Part shown: positions 12,501 to 20,196 of the stretch, in pieces | Layout: the number at the start of each line of letters is the position of its first letter | How positions within the stretch are numbered: the first letter of the stretch is position 1 | Source: Candidatus Saccharicenans sp. | GTDB taxonomy: Bacteria > Acidobacteriota > Aminicenantia > Aminicenantales > Saccharicenantaceae | NCBI GenBank assembly: GCA_024653215.1 | Contig: JANLFU010000012.1 | Coordinates: 1-62,104 of the forward strand | Direction: 5' to 3' | Length of the DNA: 62,104 nucleotides | The notes under the pieces: generated by a model | What the model was told of the DNA's origin: nothing | What the model saw: the letters and a program-made list of their open reading frames with translations, nothing else | Database searches by the model: none | Position numbers and translations under genes: made by a program

Positions 12501-12817
12501 TGATGGATGTTTCTGGTGGTTGTTTTTGGCCTGGCTTCAGAACGGTAGAGGCTTCCGGTGACGGCAGCTTTTTGTTTAGTTCGAGGCAGATAAGCAGGAC
12601 CATTTTGCTCGAGGGAACTAACCAGGTTAATTATTTCGCCTTTATTTTTATCTGTGCGTTGAGCGGGTGCTTCAGCCTTCTTAAAAAAATTGCAAGAAAA
12701 AAGAGATAAAGACAAGAGCATCTCTGCTTGTTTTCCAAGAAGAAATGATGATTTCAAGCTCTTTTTCGGCGAGGACAGTTCGGTTAAAGTCAGGTCTGAA
12801 TAATTAAATCTGTTCAT
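9530..12817 (-). CDS. Secreted glycosidase-like protein fused to an FGE/SUMF1-fold domain
   Basis: This is a large secreted protein of about 1095 residues. I chose the ATG at 12817 because GAGGTG lies just upstream. It leaves about 110 polar residues before the only hydrophobic signal-like segment (residues ~112-134, ending SSAPSASS), so the true start may be further in. A beta-sandwich follows, then a (beta/alpha)8-like region with GVILDTWGE near residue 530 and 'IIMYSEG' ~20 residues later, resembling the Asp/Glu pair of retaining alpha-glycosidases. Residues ~860-1095 form a formylglycine-generating-enzyme fold (MVEIPAG, RLPTEAEWQYAA, GNVWQLTAD, GFRCV). The paired copper-binding cysteines of true FGE are absent, so this domain probably binds rather than modifies. 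It likely degrades an extracellular glycan; no sulfatase gene is nearby. Confidence 0.8.
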   Translation of the reverse strand: MNRFNYSDLTLTELSSPKKSLKSSFLLGKQAEMLLSLSLFSCNFFKKAEAPAQRTDKNKGEIINLVSSLEQNGPAYLPRTKQKAAVTGSLYRSEARPKTTTRNIHHGRSWPGPIIKLTAFLFILLIFLSSAPSASSQAPSQPELKKITVTINPKNGLTIKSLTLADGREITLASPLPLFSLLLSEKLFSAAGIKPEAGRETSITFSSDITATPGISSTQEFLEFNLDGRLKARLTTKTSAYPGLNLVLRLENVSQEKVKVENLVPLSEGPDRVYITAGLPNKWPHYLSRTLLYRPGKKPLGILLPDNAWHLGFCDLEVAPGLNLTALARRDRSEKTEIRRWAATLEPGGSLEYNLYLDVHPAQTAPYSGLASELLFPPEPWFGGLQMMFQQRYLYDVEKFDNSLYQRQDLAWVRKAYFMLLQFAWDHTYYDRQAQKYTFYENLLAWDRLIGNVDIYSLWPTWPRLGLDQRNQWDMYRDLPGGLAELKKQVAYVHQKGKKYFISYNPWDESTRREEHLEAMEGILRDLNADGVILDTWGESSREFQAMADRVKPGIIMYSEGMAVPRDMQGIVTGRVHDALYLPPPLNSNKFIKPDNAIFRVIQLGEGRFRREASVAFFNGYGSEINTMRPGRPETVEEDLLYLGRTLKILRENHSAFISPDWIPLYPVLEDGLWANCWPAENKVIFTVFSLKPEGYRGPLIPIREKPGYHYVSLWRHEELKPEKVGDRLYLPAELEAFSQYHLDTRLEGAIDCLAALPEIILARRYRDKIAVKLAVKPADGRLVITPGNVSYQARSAVFPASDMEFSLWELFQGKGEKVVIQLFSAGGELLDEAIIPLPVALPRLVTPVRPTPLADRAPEGMVEIPAGKYLYTTLGNPDDANPVIPYPEKADREELLMPRFFMDRYPVTNAQFALFLKKSGYRPKDPTNFLKHWVNGRPPAGQENHPVVWVSLEDAEAYARWAGKRLPTEAEWQYAAQGTDGRQYPWGNELDPARCNNKSGQTTAVDAHPAGASPFGVEDLVGNVWQLTADVYDNGVYSYVMIKGGSYYSPEASIWYPKSGPLPVARQQTLLLISPGLDRNATVGFRCVKDAVQK

Positions 12818-13647
12818 GGCACACCTCGTTCGCCTTAATTTTCCTTGATTTTGGGTCGAATGACAATAATTAGAGGAGGAAAGAAGGTAAAAGAGGTGAA
12901 AGCTTAATGCCTGGCGCACCAGGGCGCCGGTCGGTTAGATCAAAATATATTTGGCCAGAGAGTAAGCCTAAGTGAAGGCAGGCATAAGTAAAGGCGAAAA
13001 TATGAAATTAGAAAGCCAGGCCGCCGGTCGGATAGATTGTTCATCATTTTAATTACCTTAAAATTGTTATCATCTTGTCCACGGGGCTAACATAAAGACA
13101 AGGTTCTGAAAAACCAGGCTGCCGGGCATAAAGCCTGTGATATATGAATACTCATTCATATATTGGTCCTTGGCGAGCGGTTTCCCATTAAGAGAGTTCG
13201 CCCAGACTGAGTGCAGAGAGAGTTTTATAAGAGGCCACAATTAGGAAACCTGATAGACGGGCGATGAGAAGCCAAATGTAAAAAATGGAAAATCGCAGAT
13301 CAAACCCGGCTTCAAGCCAGCAGGTCCAAATAAAATAGCCTGTTCCTGGCATCGTCTGGATCCCGAAGGTTTCTCTTGTTTAGGGCAGGGGCTTCCTGGG
13401 CTTTTTAGACCGGGTTAATGAAAAAACGTGGAGTTACATCCTGCAGCCTGGTTAACCCGAAATAAAAAATTAATAAAATTTGCCGAAAACATAAGGGCTT
13501 CAGATCTAAGTGGCTGATAAGAAGGCTGCTTATACCTGGGCCGTTAATACTTGAAAAAATTGTTTTTGGAAATACGTTGGGTAGCTCGCTGGTTGACGGT
13601 TTGAAGCCGGCAGGGGATAATAGAGAGAAATAAGAGTGGAGGCAGAG
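12818..13647. other. Long divergent intergenic region
   Basis: About 830 bases lie between the divergent starts of the glycosidase-like gene and the flavoprotein gene. No credible coding frame is present. The one clear structure is the 10-bp inverted repeat at 13140-13163. Regulatory sites for both genes should lie here, but I find no near-consensus promoter. Confidence 0.45.
13140..13163. repeat. 10-bp perfect inverted repeat, operator-like
   Basis: Arms ATATATGAAT (13140-13149) and ATTCATATAT (13154-13163) flank the 4-base spacer ACTC. The length and symmetry resemble a binding site for a homodimeric regulator. It sits between divergently transcribed genes. Confidence 0.5.
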
Positions 13648-14556
13648 ATGGTTAAGAACATAAAAACAGATGTGTTGATAATAGGGGCCGGTCCGGCCGG
13701 CCTGACCGCTGCCCTGTACGTAGCCCGGGCCGGGAAGAAAGCCCTGGTTCTGGAAGGGCGAAATCCTTCGCGGATGGCCATCGGCTACGAGATTGAAAAC
13801 TATCCCGGTTTTCTCAGCATAAACAGCCAGGAGCTTCTTAATAAGTTCCTGGAACAGGCTAAACATCACGGTGCCGAGATACTCAAGGAAGATGCCCTGG
13901 CCTTGGCCCTCGAAGCCCAGCCCAAGTACGTAACCACCAAGAGCGCCTTTATTGAAGCCAGGGCCGTCATCATTGCCACCGGAAAGCCGTTCAGCAAGGA
14001 AAGAATGATTCCCGGGGAGGAAGAGCTGACCGGGCGCGGGGTCAGCTACTGTGCCACCTGCGACGGGCCGCTTTACCGCGGCCGGGAGGTTCTGGCCTAC
14101 GGGCTTTCGGAAGAGGCCGTGGACGAGGTCCTGGAGCTCGACCAGATGGGCTGCAAAGTTAAGCTTGTAACCGGGAGAAAAGTAAAGCCCGAACATGAAC
14201 CCGAGCTGGAAAAGCTCAGAGCCAAAGGTATCACTGTCCTCGCGAATTATGAACTCAAAGCTATAGTCGGCGAAAAGAGGGTGGAAAAGGTGGTGGTGGA
14301 AAAGGACGGGCAGCAGGAAGAAATTCCTGTCTCGGCCGTATTTGTTTTCCGCGAGATTCCGAGCACATCTCTTTTCACCAAGGCCGGGCTGCAGCTCGAC
14401 CAGAAGCAGTGCCTGCTCGTTGACCGCCACCAGAAAACCAACCTGGAAGGGGTCTATGCTGCCGGCGATGTAACCTGCGGCAGCCTGCAGGTGGCTTCGG
14501 CCGTGGGCGAGGGCTGTGTGGCGGCCATGCAGGCCCTGGCCTACCTGCGGAAGTGA
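13648..14556 (+). CDS. Thioredoxin-reductase-like FAD oxidoreductase lacking the NADPH motif
   Basis: This 302-residue flavoprotein belongs to the thioredoxin reductase/AhpF family. The ATG at 13648 has GGAGG 5 bases upstream. The FAD Rossmann motif is intact at residues 13-18 (GAGPAG), the redox pair is C135-A-T-C138, and the distal FAD motif VYAAGDV is near the C-terminus. In the second nucleotide domain the usual GGGxxA is replaced by 'VLAYGLSEEAVDE' (148-160), and the following HRRxxxR basic patch is replaced by 'VTGRKVKPE'. Loss of both motifs is known in ferredoxin-linked and deeply branching thioredoxin reductases, so an electron donor other than NADPH is likely (inference). A possible partner thioredoxin is encoded at 47201-47641, far away. 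Confidence 0.85.
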   Translation: MVKNIKTDVLIIGAGPAGLTAALYVARAGKKALVLEGRNPSRMAIGYEIENYPGFLSINSQELLNKFLEQAKHHGAEILKEDALALALEAQPKYVTTKSAFIEARAVIIATGKPFSKERMIPGEEELTGRGVSYCATCDGPLYRGREVLAYGLSEEAVDEVLELDQMGCKVKLVTGRKVKPEHEPELEKLRAKGITVLANYELKAIVGEKRVEKVVVEKDGQQEEIPVSAVFVFREIPSTSLFTKAGLQLDQKQCLLVDRHQKTNLEGVYAAGDVTCGSLQVASAVGEGCVAAMQALAYLRK

Positions 14557-15282
14557 GAAGCAACGAATTTTTTTCCGCGATAAGACGCTAAGCTTGGAAT
14601 TCTTTATACAGAATAACTTGATCAAATTTTCTTAAAAGTTTCATCTCAAGTCTTGTGGCCGGCGTCTGGTTTTATTCTAACTATCGGTTACATAATATCT
14701 ATGTTTTACTAAGTTCTGGCCATCGATAACTTCTCAAACCGCGGCTACTATAGGGGCCATGTCAAGATTTATTTGCAACTTGGCCACCGTAATCTCTACA
14801 TTTTAAGCCTCAGCTGGCGGCCTGAGCTGACGAACTTTCTAATACCTGCCGGAACCGCTCTGGCTTGATGTGGGCATAATCATTAGCCCAGTTTTTTTTG
14901 TATTCTGTAAGGTACGAAGCGATGAGCCTCAGGTATCTCACCGAAGGAAACATTGACTCCGCAGTGTTCACAAAAATATTTTTTATTTTCGCAAATAGAT
15001 TTTTAATTAATGCGGTCAAATGGCACTCGATAAACTTAGCAAATCTAGAATTAGACGTAGGACAAAATTATTTCTATCGATGACTTAATATCTGTGTTCT
15101 CCAAAGCTACGGGCACCGAAAACTCTCCAGGCCAAGGTTACGATAGTTCAGCCTGGTGCTTGTTCTAACCATTTGATTATAAATATATTAACTCCTATCT
15201 GAGGGGTGTCAGAGGCCTGCTTTTTTAACGTCTATTAAAGCCAGGCCTAATACAAGTGGATGATTCACAGCCCGCGCAGTGC
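14557..15282. other. AT-rich intergenic region with transposase remnant
   Basis: This stretch of about 725 bases separates two convergent genes and is clearly AT-richer than the coding DNA. Apart from the possible transposase tail at 14810-15019, I see no gene. I found no flanking inverted repeats or target-site duplication that would mark insertion-element ends. Confidence 0.5.
14810..15019 (-). pseudogene. Possible IS256-type transposase C-terminal remnant
   Basis: A 69-residue frame contains MFPSVRYLRLIASYLTEY followed by KKNWANDYAHIKPERF. This resembles the end of IS256/mutator-type transposases, which typically have an 'FP-x-LLRLV-x-EISEEW' pattern near the C-terminus. The preceding ~20 residues are Lys/Phe-rich and do not look like transposase, so only the tail survives. 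The catalytic DDE residues and the rest of the element are missing. The match is by pattern memory and is tentative. Low GC relative to the neighbours supports decayed foreign DNA. Confidence 0.4.
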
Positions 15283-16257
15283 TTAAACTTTACGGCCGTT
15301 CTTTCGCGGGCGATGCAGACGGAAGGTGATGTTCTTGTAACGGTCGATGACCACGTGCCCGCCGATAGGCACGGCCATCAGGTCGTCGGGAATGTTGTGT
15401 CCGAAGTTGGAAACGGCCAGGATGGGCAGGGGATTTCCCCGCAGCTCCCTTTTCCTGATGATGTCCCGCAGGTAATTCCTGATAAACCGAAGGTGTTCCC
15501 TCTGGATCATCCGGTAATTGCCGTTCTTGCTGTAGTAGGCCAGCGAACCTATGACCAGACCACGGATTTCGTTGAAGACCTTGTGCCGGCGCAGGGCGGC
15601 CAGCAGGCGGTGGAGGTCCTCGACATCAATCTGGACATCTTCAAAAAACAGGACGTATCTTTTCCAGTTGTACTTGGGCGGGTTCTTGCGGTTGAGGTAA
15701 TTAACGAAAGTTGACAGGTTCCCGCCGAGCGGCACTCCGGACAGCCTCCTTTTCGGCGGGCGGGTCAGCCAGAGCATGCCGTGGTAAGTGACCGGCTCGT
15801 CGAAAAGCAGGGAAGCCATCTTTTTAAAGTTGCCGGGGCCCAGGCGCAGGGTGGGGAAGTAGACCGCCGGGATGCGGGTGTGGTAATGGATGTCGTTGAG
15901 CAGGAAGGTGAAGTCGGAAAAACCCATGAAAATGGGCTTCCGCTTTTTAATCACCTGGTAGTCCTTCTGATCTATCTTGAATAGAATATCCTCGGCCCCG
16001 GTGCCGCCGGCCACGGACATGATCAGGTCTGATTCCCGGATGGCTTTCTTGAAGACTTCGGCCCGGGCGTCGATGGGTGCGGTGACATGGTCGATGAGCT
16101 GGTCGCTCGAGAAAAGATGAGGGCTCAGCTCGATGTCAACCGGGCCCAGGATTTTCTTAAGGCGGCGGATAGTCTTGTTGACCAGGCCCTTCTCGCACAG
16201 GGGCAGACAGGTGGATGGGGCGATAAAACTGACCTTCCTTATCTGAACCCCGTTCAT
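15283..16257 (-). CDS. ldcA: S66 family LD-carboxypeptidase (muropeptide recycling)
   Basis: This 324-residue enzyme is predicted to remove the terminal D-alanine from tetrapeptide stems of peptidoglycan fragments in the cytoplasm. The S66 triad is visible: nucleophile Ser114 in MGFSDFT, Glu206 in LFFEDV and His287 in NFGHN. The spacing matches LdcA enzymes. The 'SVAGGTGAEDIL' loop before the Ser is also typical. There is no signal peptide, which fits a cytoplasmic recycling role. Microcin C self-immunity proteins (MccF) share the fold and motifs, so that alternative cannot be excluded. The gene follows the sigma factor gene on the same strand, about 130 bases downstream. Confidence 0.85.
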   Translation of the reverse strand: MNGVQIRKVSFIAPSTCLPLCEKGLVNKTIRRLKKILGPVDIELSPHLFSSDQLIDHVTAPIDARAEVFKKAIRESDLIMSVAGGTGAEDILFKIDQKDYQVIKKRKPIFMGFSDFTFLLNDIHYHTRIPAVYFPTLRLGPGNFKKMASLLFDEPVTYHGMLWLTRPPKRRLSGVPLGGNLSTFVNYLNRKNPPKYNWKRYVLFFEDVQIDVEDLHRLLAALRRHKVFNEIRGLVIGSLAYYSKNGNYRMIQREHLRFIRNYLRDIIRKRELRGNPLPILAVSNFGHNIPDDLMAVPIGGHVVIDRYKNITFRLHRPRKNGRKV

Positions 16258-16384
16258 TGTGGGAAATATCCTTACCTGGCGTTTGGTTAATAAAGACTAA
16301 CAAAAATGAAATCCTTTGGCAAGATGCCCGGGAAAAAATCCCGAGATTTGCGGGCCGGCGGTTAAGACATTGATAATAAATAAA

Positions 16385-17809
16385 TTACGAGGCCTGGAAG
16401 GAGGCCAGCAGGGGACCAAGCTCCGACTGGCGGATCTTCTTCAGGGCCCGCAGTTCAATCTGCCTGATACGCTCCCTGGTCAGCTTGAAATGATGGCCGA
16501 TTTCTTCCAGGGTGTACTCCCGCCCCTCCTCCAGCCCGTATCTCATGCTCAGGATGGCTTTTTCCCGTTCTGACAGCAGCTCGAAGGCCTTTTTCAACTG
16601 GTCCTTGAGGCTCTGCAGGATGCAGGCTTCGGCCGGGTCCTTGGTCTTGCCATCTTCCAGGAAATCGCCGAGCAATGTATCGCCGGAATCGTTGACCGGG
16701 GTCTCCAGGGAGACCTGGTCCTGGGCGAAGGTGACCATCTCCAGGATTTTACTGGCCGGGAGGTTCATTTTTCGGGCCAGCTCTTTCTCATCCGGCTCCT
16801 TTCCTTTGGCCTGGTATAACTGCTGGGCCGTCTTCTTCATCCGCTGGATGGTTTCGACCAGGTGAACCGGCATCCTGACCGTGCGGGCCTGGTCGGCAAT
16901 GGCCCTGGTGATGGACTGTTTTATCCACCAGGTGGCGTAGGTGGAAAACTTGTGCCCGCGGCGGTAATCGAATTTTTCGGCGGCCCGGATCAGTCCCAGG
17001 TTTCCTTCCTGGATCAGGTCAAGCAGGCTCAGGCCCTGGTGCTGAAATTTCTTGGCGATGGAGACCACCAGGCGCAGGTTGGCCGCCACCAGGTCGTTCT
17101 TGGCCTGTTTCTTGAGCTCCTGGGCCCGTTCGATCCGTTCGTAAAGGTCCAGTAATTTCTGTTTCCGGGATTCGGGGCCGCGGGCGGCTTCAGATAGAAT
17201 TCTCTGCTTGATGCGTTCAATTAATTCATACTTCTGGTCCCAGCGGAGGTCGAGGTCCATGGCCAGATGCATCATCCGCAGGGCCAGGCGGGCTCTTTTG
17301 AAGCGGTACTTACGGTTGGCCGGAAGCCGGTTCAAGCGGGCGGCCAGGTGCTTGATTTCTTCCAGCTGGGCCATGGCCCGGCGGTGAACCTTCTTCAGGT
17401 TCCTGGGGTTAAAATCATTTTCTGGAAGGTTGAACCAGCGGGCAATCAGCTCGGGCTGGTTTTTCAATAGCCGGTGAAGCTGTTTTAATTCCTCCAGGGC
17501 CAGGGGAGTCTGCAGGAAGGCCTTGACGGTTTCCCGGTCGCCCTTCTCCATTTTTCGGGCCAGCTCCAGCTCGCCCTCGCGGGAAAGAAGAACGTAGCTT
17601 CCCATGTCATGCAGGTAAATTTTTACCAGGTCGACCGGCATACGGCCGTCAGCGGCCAGGAGTTCAGCCGCCGAGCCGGGCTGAAAACTCTGGACCGCAT
17701 CCTCGAGCAGGGTCGGGTAATCGTCGCCCTCACCCGGAGTGACGGTCTTGAGCCTCAGCAGTGAACGCAGTTGCTTGTCTCTCGATTCCAGGTTATCTAT
17801 GTTATCCAT
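16385..17809 (-). CDS. rpoD: Primary-type RNA polymerase sigma factor (RpoD/SigA family)
   Basis: This 474-residue sigma-70 factor contains region 1.2 ([21 protein letters not shown]), a non-conserved spacer rich in Arg and Leu, regions 2.1-2.4 ([43 protein letters not shown]) and region 3 (RMPVHLVE). Region 4 ends with the helix-turn-helix [21 protein letters not shown]. The full set of group 1/2 signatures fits a housekeeping factor. The N-terminal region 1.1 is short and divergent, so a group 2 paralogue is possible. It has a strong ribosome-binding site (AGGAGG) and a promoter candidate just upstream. ldcA follows on the same strand. Confidence 0.93.
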   Translation of the reverse strand: MDNIDNLESRDKQLRSLLRLKTVTPGEGDDYPTLLEDAVQSFQPGSAAELLAADGRMPVDLVKIYLHDMGSYVLLSREGELELARKMEKGDRETVKAFLQTPLALEELKQLHRLLKNQPELIARWFNLPENDFNPRNLKKVHRRAMAQLEEIKHLAARLNRLPANRKYRFKRARLALRMMHLAMDLDLRWDQKYELIERIKQRILSEAARGPESRKQKLLDLYERIERAQELKKQAKNDLVAANLRLVVSIAKKFQHQGLSLLDLIQEGNLGLIRAAEKFDYRRGHKFSTYATWWIKQSITRAIADQARTVRMPVHLVETIQRMKKTAQQLYQAKGKEPDEKELARKMNLPASKILEMVTFAQDQVSLETPVNDSGDTLLGDFLEDGKTKDPAEACILQSLKDQLKKAFELLSEREKAILSMRYGLEEGREYTLEEIGHHFKLTRERIRQIELRALKKIRQSELGPLLASFQAS

Positions 17810-17854
17810 CGTTGAAATCCTCCTAATTCCTATAATTCCTATCGGAATACTATA

Positions 17855-17882
17855 AATATAGGCATCTTTTCCGGAAAATCAA
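17855..17882 (-). promoter_or_regulatory. Promoter candidate for the sigma factor gene
   Basis: On the minus strand TTGATT (17882-17877) is followed after 16 bases by TATATT (17860-17855). The leader then contains repeated GGAATTA units and a short ATTCC/GGAAT hairpin before the AGGAGG ribosome-binding site. The gap operon promoter has the same TTGATT-N16 layout. Confidence 0.55.
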
Positions 17883-18297
17883 GTAAAATTTATTAATTCT
17901 TGGTTAAAACCCTGATTTGGCCGGAATAGTTGCGGGCCGGGTTGGATGGCAGGTTCAGTCCGGGGCGAAAATTCTGCCAGCCACGAAGTCAAACGGCATA
18001 TTATAGGGGGCTGGGAAAAGAGGACAACTTATTGATAATTAATAAATTGAAAGCACAGGCCTTAAAACCATGACCGGAACATAATTTTTAACCATACCGG
18101 GCAAGGCATTTTTTATTTATATACTAAATTTCGAGGCATATACTAAAGTAATTGTTTATAAAGCACTCCGGGCCGGTCATTTTTCGATTGTTACCCATAT
18201 TCACAGGTTATAGGGCACATCGGCCCGGGACTATCTTGTTGATGGAGTCGTCCCCGATCAAAATTATGCCCGAACCGGCGGGCTCTCCCGCTGCCAG
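17883..18297. other. Non-coding stretch upstream of the sigma factor gene
   Basis: About 415 AT-rich bases lie between the sigma factor promoter and the end of the endonuclease V gene. I see no coding frame with a ribosome-binding site and no strong hairpin. Confidence 0.45.
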
Positions 18298-18966
18298 CTA
18301 TTTTTGAACCAGTTTCAGCTTCTGTGTCAGCTGGTGGGCCCGTCTGAGTGGTTCGGGCACACGATAGCCCTTCAGGCAACACCGGACCAGGTTCAGGGCG
18401 TCCCGGTGATTTACCAGGTGGCCGGGCGAGACGAAAATCGGCCTCACTGCCGTCCGGCTGCGCAACACATAGCCGACCAGCTCGCCGCGGTGAGTGAGCT
18501 CGCTGTAACTGCCTGCGGCCCGGCCGGGTGGCTTGAAATCCCCGACCAGGTGCGACTTGGCGCAGCCGACGCTGGGCGTCTTCAGAATTATCCCGAGGAA
18601 GGTGGCGATTCCCAGCCGGCGGGGGTGGGCAATGCCCTGGCCGTCGATGAGCAGCAGGTCGGGCTTTCGCCCCAGCTTAAGCAGGGTCCGGTAGATGGCC
18701 GGTCCTTCCCGGAATGATAGGAAACCGGGAATGTAGGGAAACTTCACCGGCTCCACTCCGGTTTGCTCTTCCAGGAGCTCCAGCTCTGGAAAGGAAAAAA
18801 GGCAGACCGCGGCCAGGACCAGCTCGTCGGTAAAGGCGGCATCGACCGCAGCCAGGAAGCGTGGTTGTTTTCGCAGCGGAACCAGTTTTAATTTTTTCAG
18901 AAGTTGAACCTGGACCTGGCGGGCCCGGTCGACGTTTCCCGGGTATAGCAATTGCTCGAGTTTCAT
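18298..18966 (-). CDS. nfi: Endonuclease V (deoxyinosine 3' endonuclease)
   Basis: This 222-residue repair nuclease cleaves the second phosphodiester bond 3' of deoxyinosine in deaminated DNA. Family motifs are clear: Asp42 in AAVDAAF, the wedge segment YIPGFLSFRE (78-87) with catalytic Glu87, Asp108 in LLLIDGQGIAHPRRLGIA, and the VGCAKSHLVG loop (133-142). These match the metal-binding Asp, Glu and Asp residues of the characterised bacterial enzymes. The length is normal. It is divergent from the HAD gene across 130 bases. Confidence 0.95.
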   Translation of the reverse strand: MKLEQLLYPGNVDRARQVQVQLLKKLKLVPLRKQPRFLAAVDAAFTDELVLAAVCLFSFPELELLEEQTGVEPVKFPYIPGFLSFREGPAIYRTLLKLGRKPDLLLIDGQGIAHPRRLGIATFLGIILKTPSVGCAKSHLVGDFKPPGRAAGSYSELTHRGELVGYVLRSRTAVRPIFVSPGHLVNHRDALNLVRCCLKGYRVPEPLRRAHQLTQKLKLVQK

Positions 18967-19096
18967 CTTGCCTAAAGCCTTTTCTTATTATAACCTTTTT
19001 CTGCCTGCCGGGCGCAGTTTTTGGGCCAGGGTTTGAAAAAATCGCCAACCGAAATATTTTTTATCCGGGTTAGGCGCTGGCCGGGAAGAGGAGAAA

Positions 19097-19873
19097 ATGT
19101 TAGCCTGCTTTGACGTTGACGGCGTGCTGGTGGAAGTAGGCCAGAGTTATTACCGGGCTCTGTCTGAAACCGTATCAGCTTTTATCCAGTCCCCGGTTGA
19201 CTCCGAACTTTTGCTCAGGCTGAAATTCGGGTTGAACCTGAATAACGACTGGGATGCCACCCTGGCCGGTATTCTTTTTTACCGAAGCCATCTGAACTAT
19301 GAGGACTTTGTGGGCCGGCTTTCATCCGGGCCGCCCGACTTCCGAAAAATCTATGCCCTGGCTGCCGACCTCGGAATAGAGCTTCCTGATTACGGGCTGC
19401 TCGTAGATAAATTCGAGGCGCTGTACCGGCAGTTTCGTCCCCTGGAGAAGCTGAACATCTCTCCGGAGACCCTGGCTGAAATAAGATCCCTGGCCAGCGT
19501 CATGGCCGTGATCACCGGGCGGACGAGGGAAGACCTGGATTACACCTTTAAAAAATATTCGCTCTACGGGTTTTTTGATTTTATCATTGCCGAGGATGAC
19601 CTGCCCTCGATCGAGACCCGAAAACCGTCGCCCTATCCGTTACAGCTCCTCCTGGAGAAATGCGGTCATTCCAGCCCGGCCTTTTACCTCGGCGATACCC
19701 TGGCCGACAGTCAGATGGTGCAGAATTTCAACCGTGAAAATAACCGTAAAGTCCTGTTCATCCTTTACCGAAACGCCCACAACCGGGGGGTAAGGGCCGA
19801 TTTTTATGTCCGGGATGAAAGAGAGCTCTTGGCAATTGTCAGAAAATTAACTCGAAGCAAAGATTTCAGTTGA
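19097..19873 (+). CDS. HAD superfamily hydrolase
   Basis: This 258-residue HAD hydrolase starts immediately with motif I, FDVDGV (Asp6 and Asp8), then has a helical cap, motif II in VITGRTRED, motif III Lys in TRKPSPYPL and motif IV YLGDTLADS. The pattern resembles the subfamily named TIGR01548, sometimes linked to histidine or sugar-phosphate pathways, but the substrate is unknown. The ATG at 19097 is preceded by GAGGAG. Its stop codon lies inside a consensus promoter directed downstream, so the following RNA starts as this gene ends. Confidence 0.82.
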   Translation: MLACFDVDGVLVEVGQSYYRALSETVSAFIQSPVDSELLLRLKFGLNLNNDWDATLAGILFYRSHLNYEDFVGRLSSGPPDFRKIYALAADLGIELPDYGLLVDKFEALYRQFRPLEKLNISPETLAEIRSLASVMAVITGRTREDLDYTFKKYSLYGFFDFIIAEDDLPSIETRKPSPYPLQLLLEKCGHSSPAFYLGDTLADSQMVQNFNRENNRKVLFILYRNAHNRGVRADFYVRDERELLAIVRKLTRSKDFS

Positions 19874-19899
19874 CACCGCCGAAATCTGTAAACTATAAT
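19870..19899 (+). promoter_or_regulatory. Consensus sigma-70 promoter with no downstream ORF
   Basis: TTGACA (19870-19875) and TATAAT (19894-19899) both match consensus perfectly, with an 18-base spacer. It is the best promoter in the window. The -35 overlaps the stop codon of the HAD gene (TGA at 19871-19873). The expected start site, 7 bases after the -10, is G19906, exactly the first base of a 71-base stem-loop. No plus-strand coding frame follows. Confidence 0.8.
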
Positions 19900-19905
19900 C
19901 AAATT

Positions 19906-19976
19906 GCTGGCTGGAGAGGGATCCTCCTTAGCCCCGCTTCCTTTTCCTTAAAAACCTTGGCTCCTCACCAGCCAGC
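19906..19976 (+). ncRNA. Candidate structured non-coding RNA
   Basis: Starting at the predicted transcription start, GCTGGCTGG (19906-19914) pairs perfectly with CCAGCCAGC (19968-19976). After one mismatch the stem can continue through GAG/CTC, and AGCC (19929-19932) can pair with GGCT further in. The interior is pyrimidine-rich. The 3' boundary is unclear: T-rich segments follow at about 20010 and 20150, neither a classic terminator. I cannot match it to 6S RNA, small SRP RNA, tmRNA or RNase P RNA. The converging membrane-protein gene ends at 20197, so the transcript could also act as its antisense. Confidence 0.5.
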
Positions 19977-20196
19977 CTGTTAGACTAAGGGCCCGGCGGT
20001 TTTAATAAATAGGTTCTCCTGCCTGTCTTGGTGATTTCGTCCGCTGACCAATCAAAAAATAATTTTGTCTGGGAAAAATGAATTCACCATTTTTTCGGGA
20101 TGGTTGAGTTTGGTAATTTCCGCCGGGTTGATAATTTGCGATTGGGTTTTATTTTTTCTCTTTCCGTCCGCAGCTAAAAACTCGATATTGAGCTAC

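Noticed and set aside
13405..14625. 406-codon minus-strand frame opposite the flavoprotein
   Set aside because: Antisense shadow; the plus-strand gene has intact FAD and CATC motifs and a ribosome-binding site.
19906..20010. Identity of the candidate RNA as 6S, small SRP RNA or tmRNA
   Set aside because: No GGAAGGAAGCAGCC-type SRP loop, no 6S-like large central bubble with flanking stems, and no tRNA-like ends could be found.
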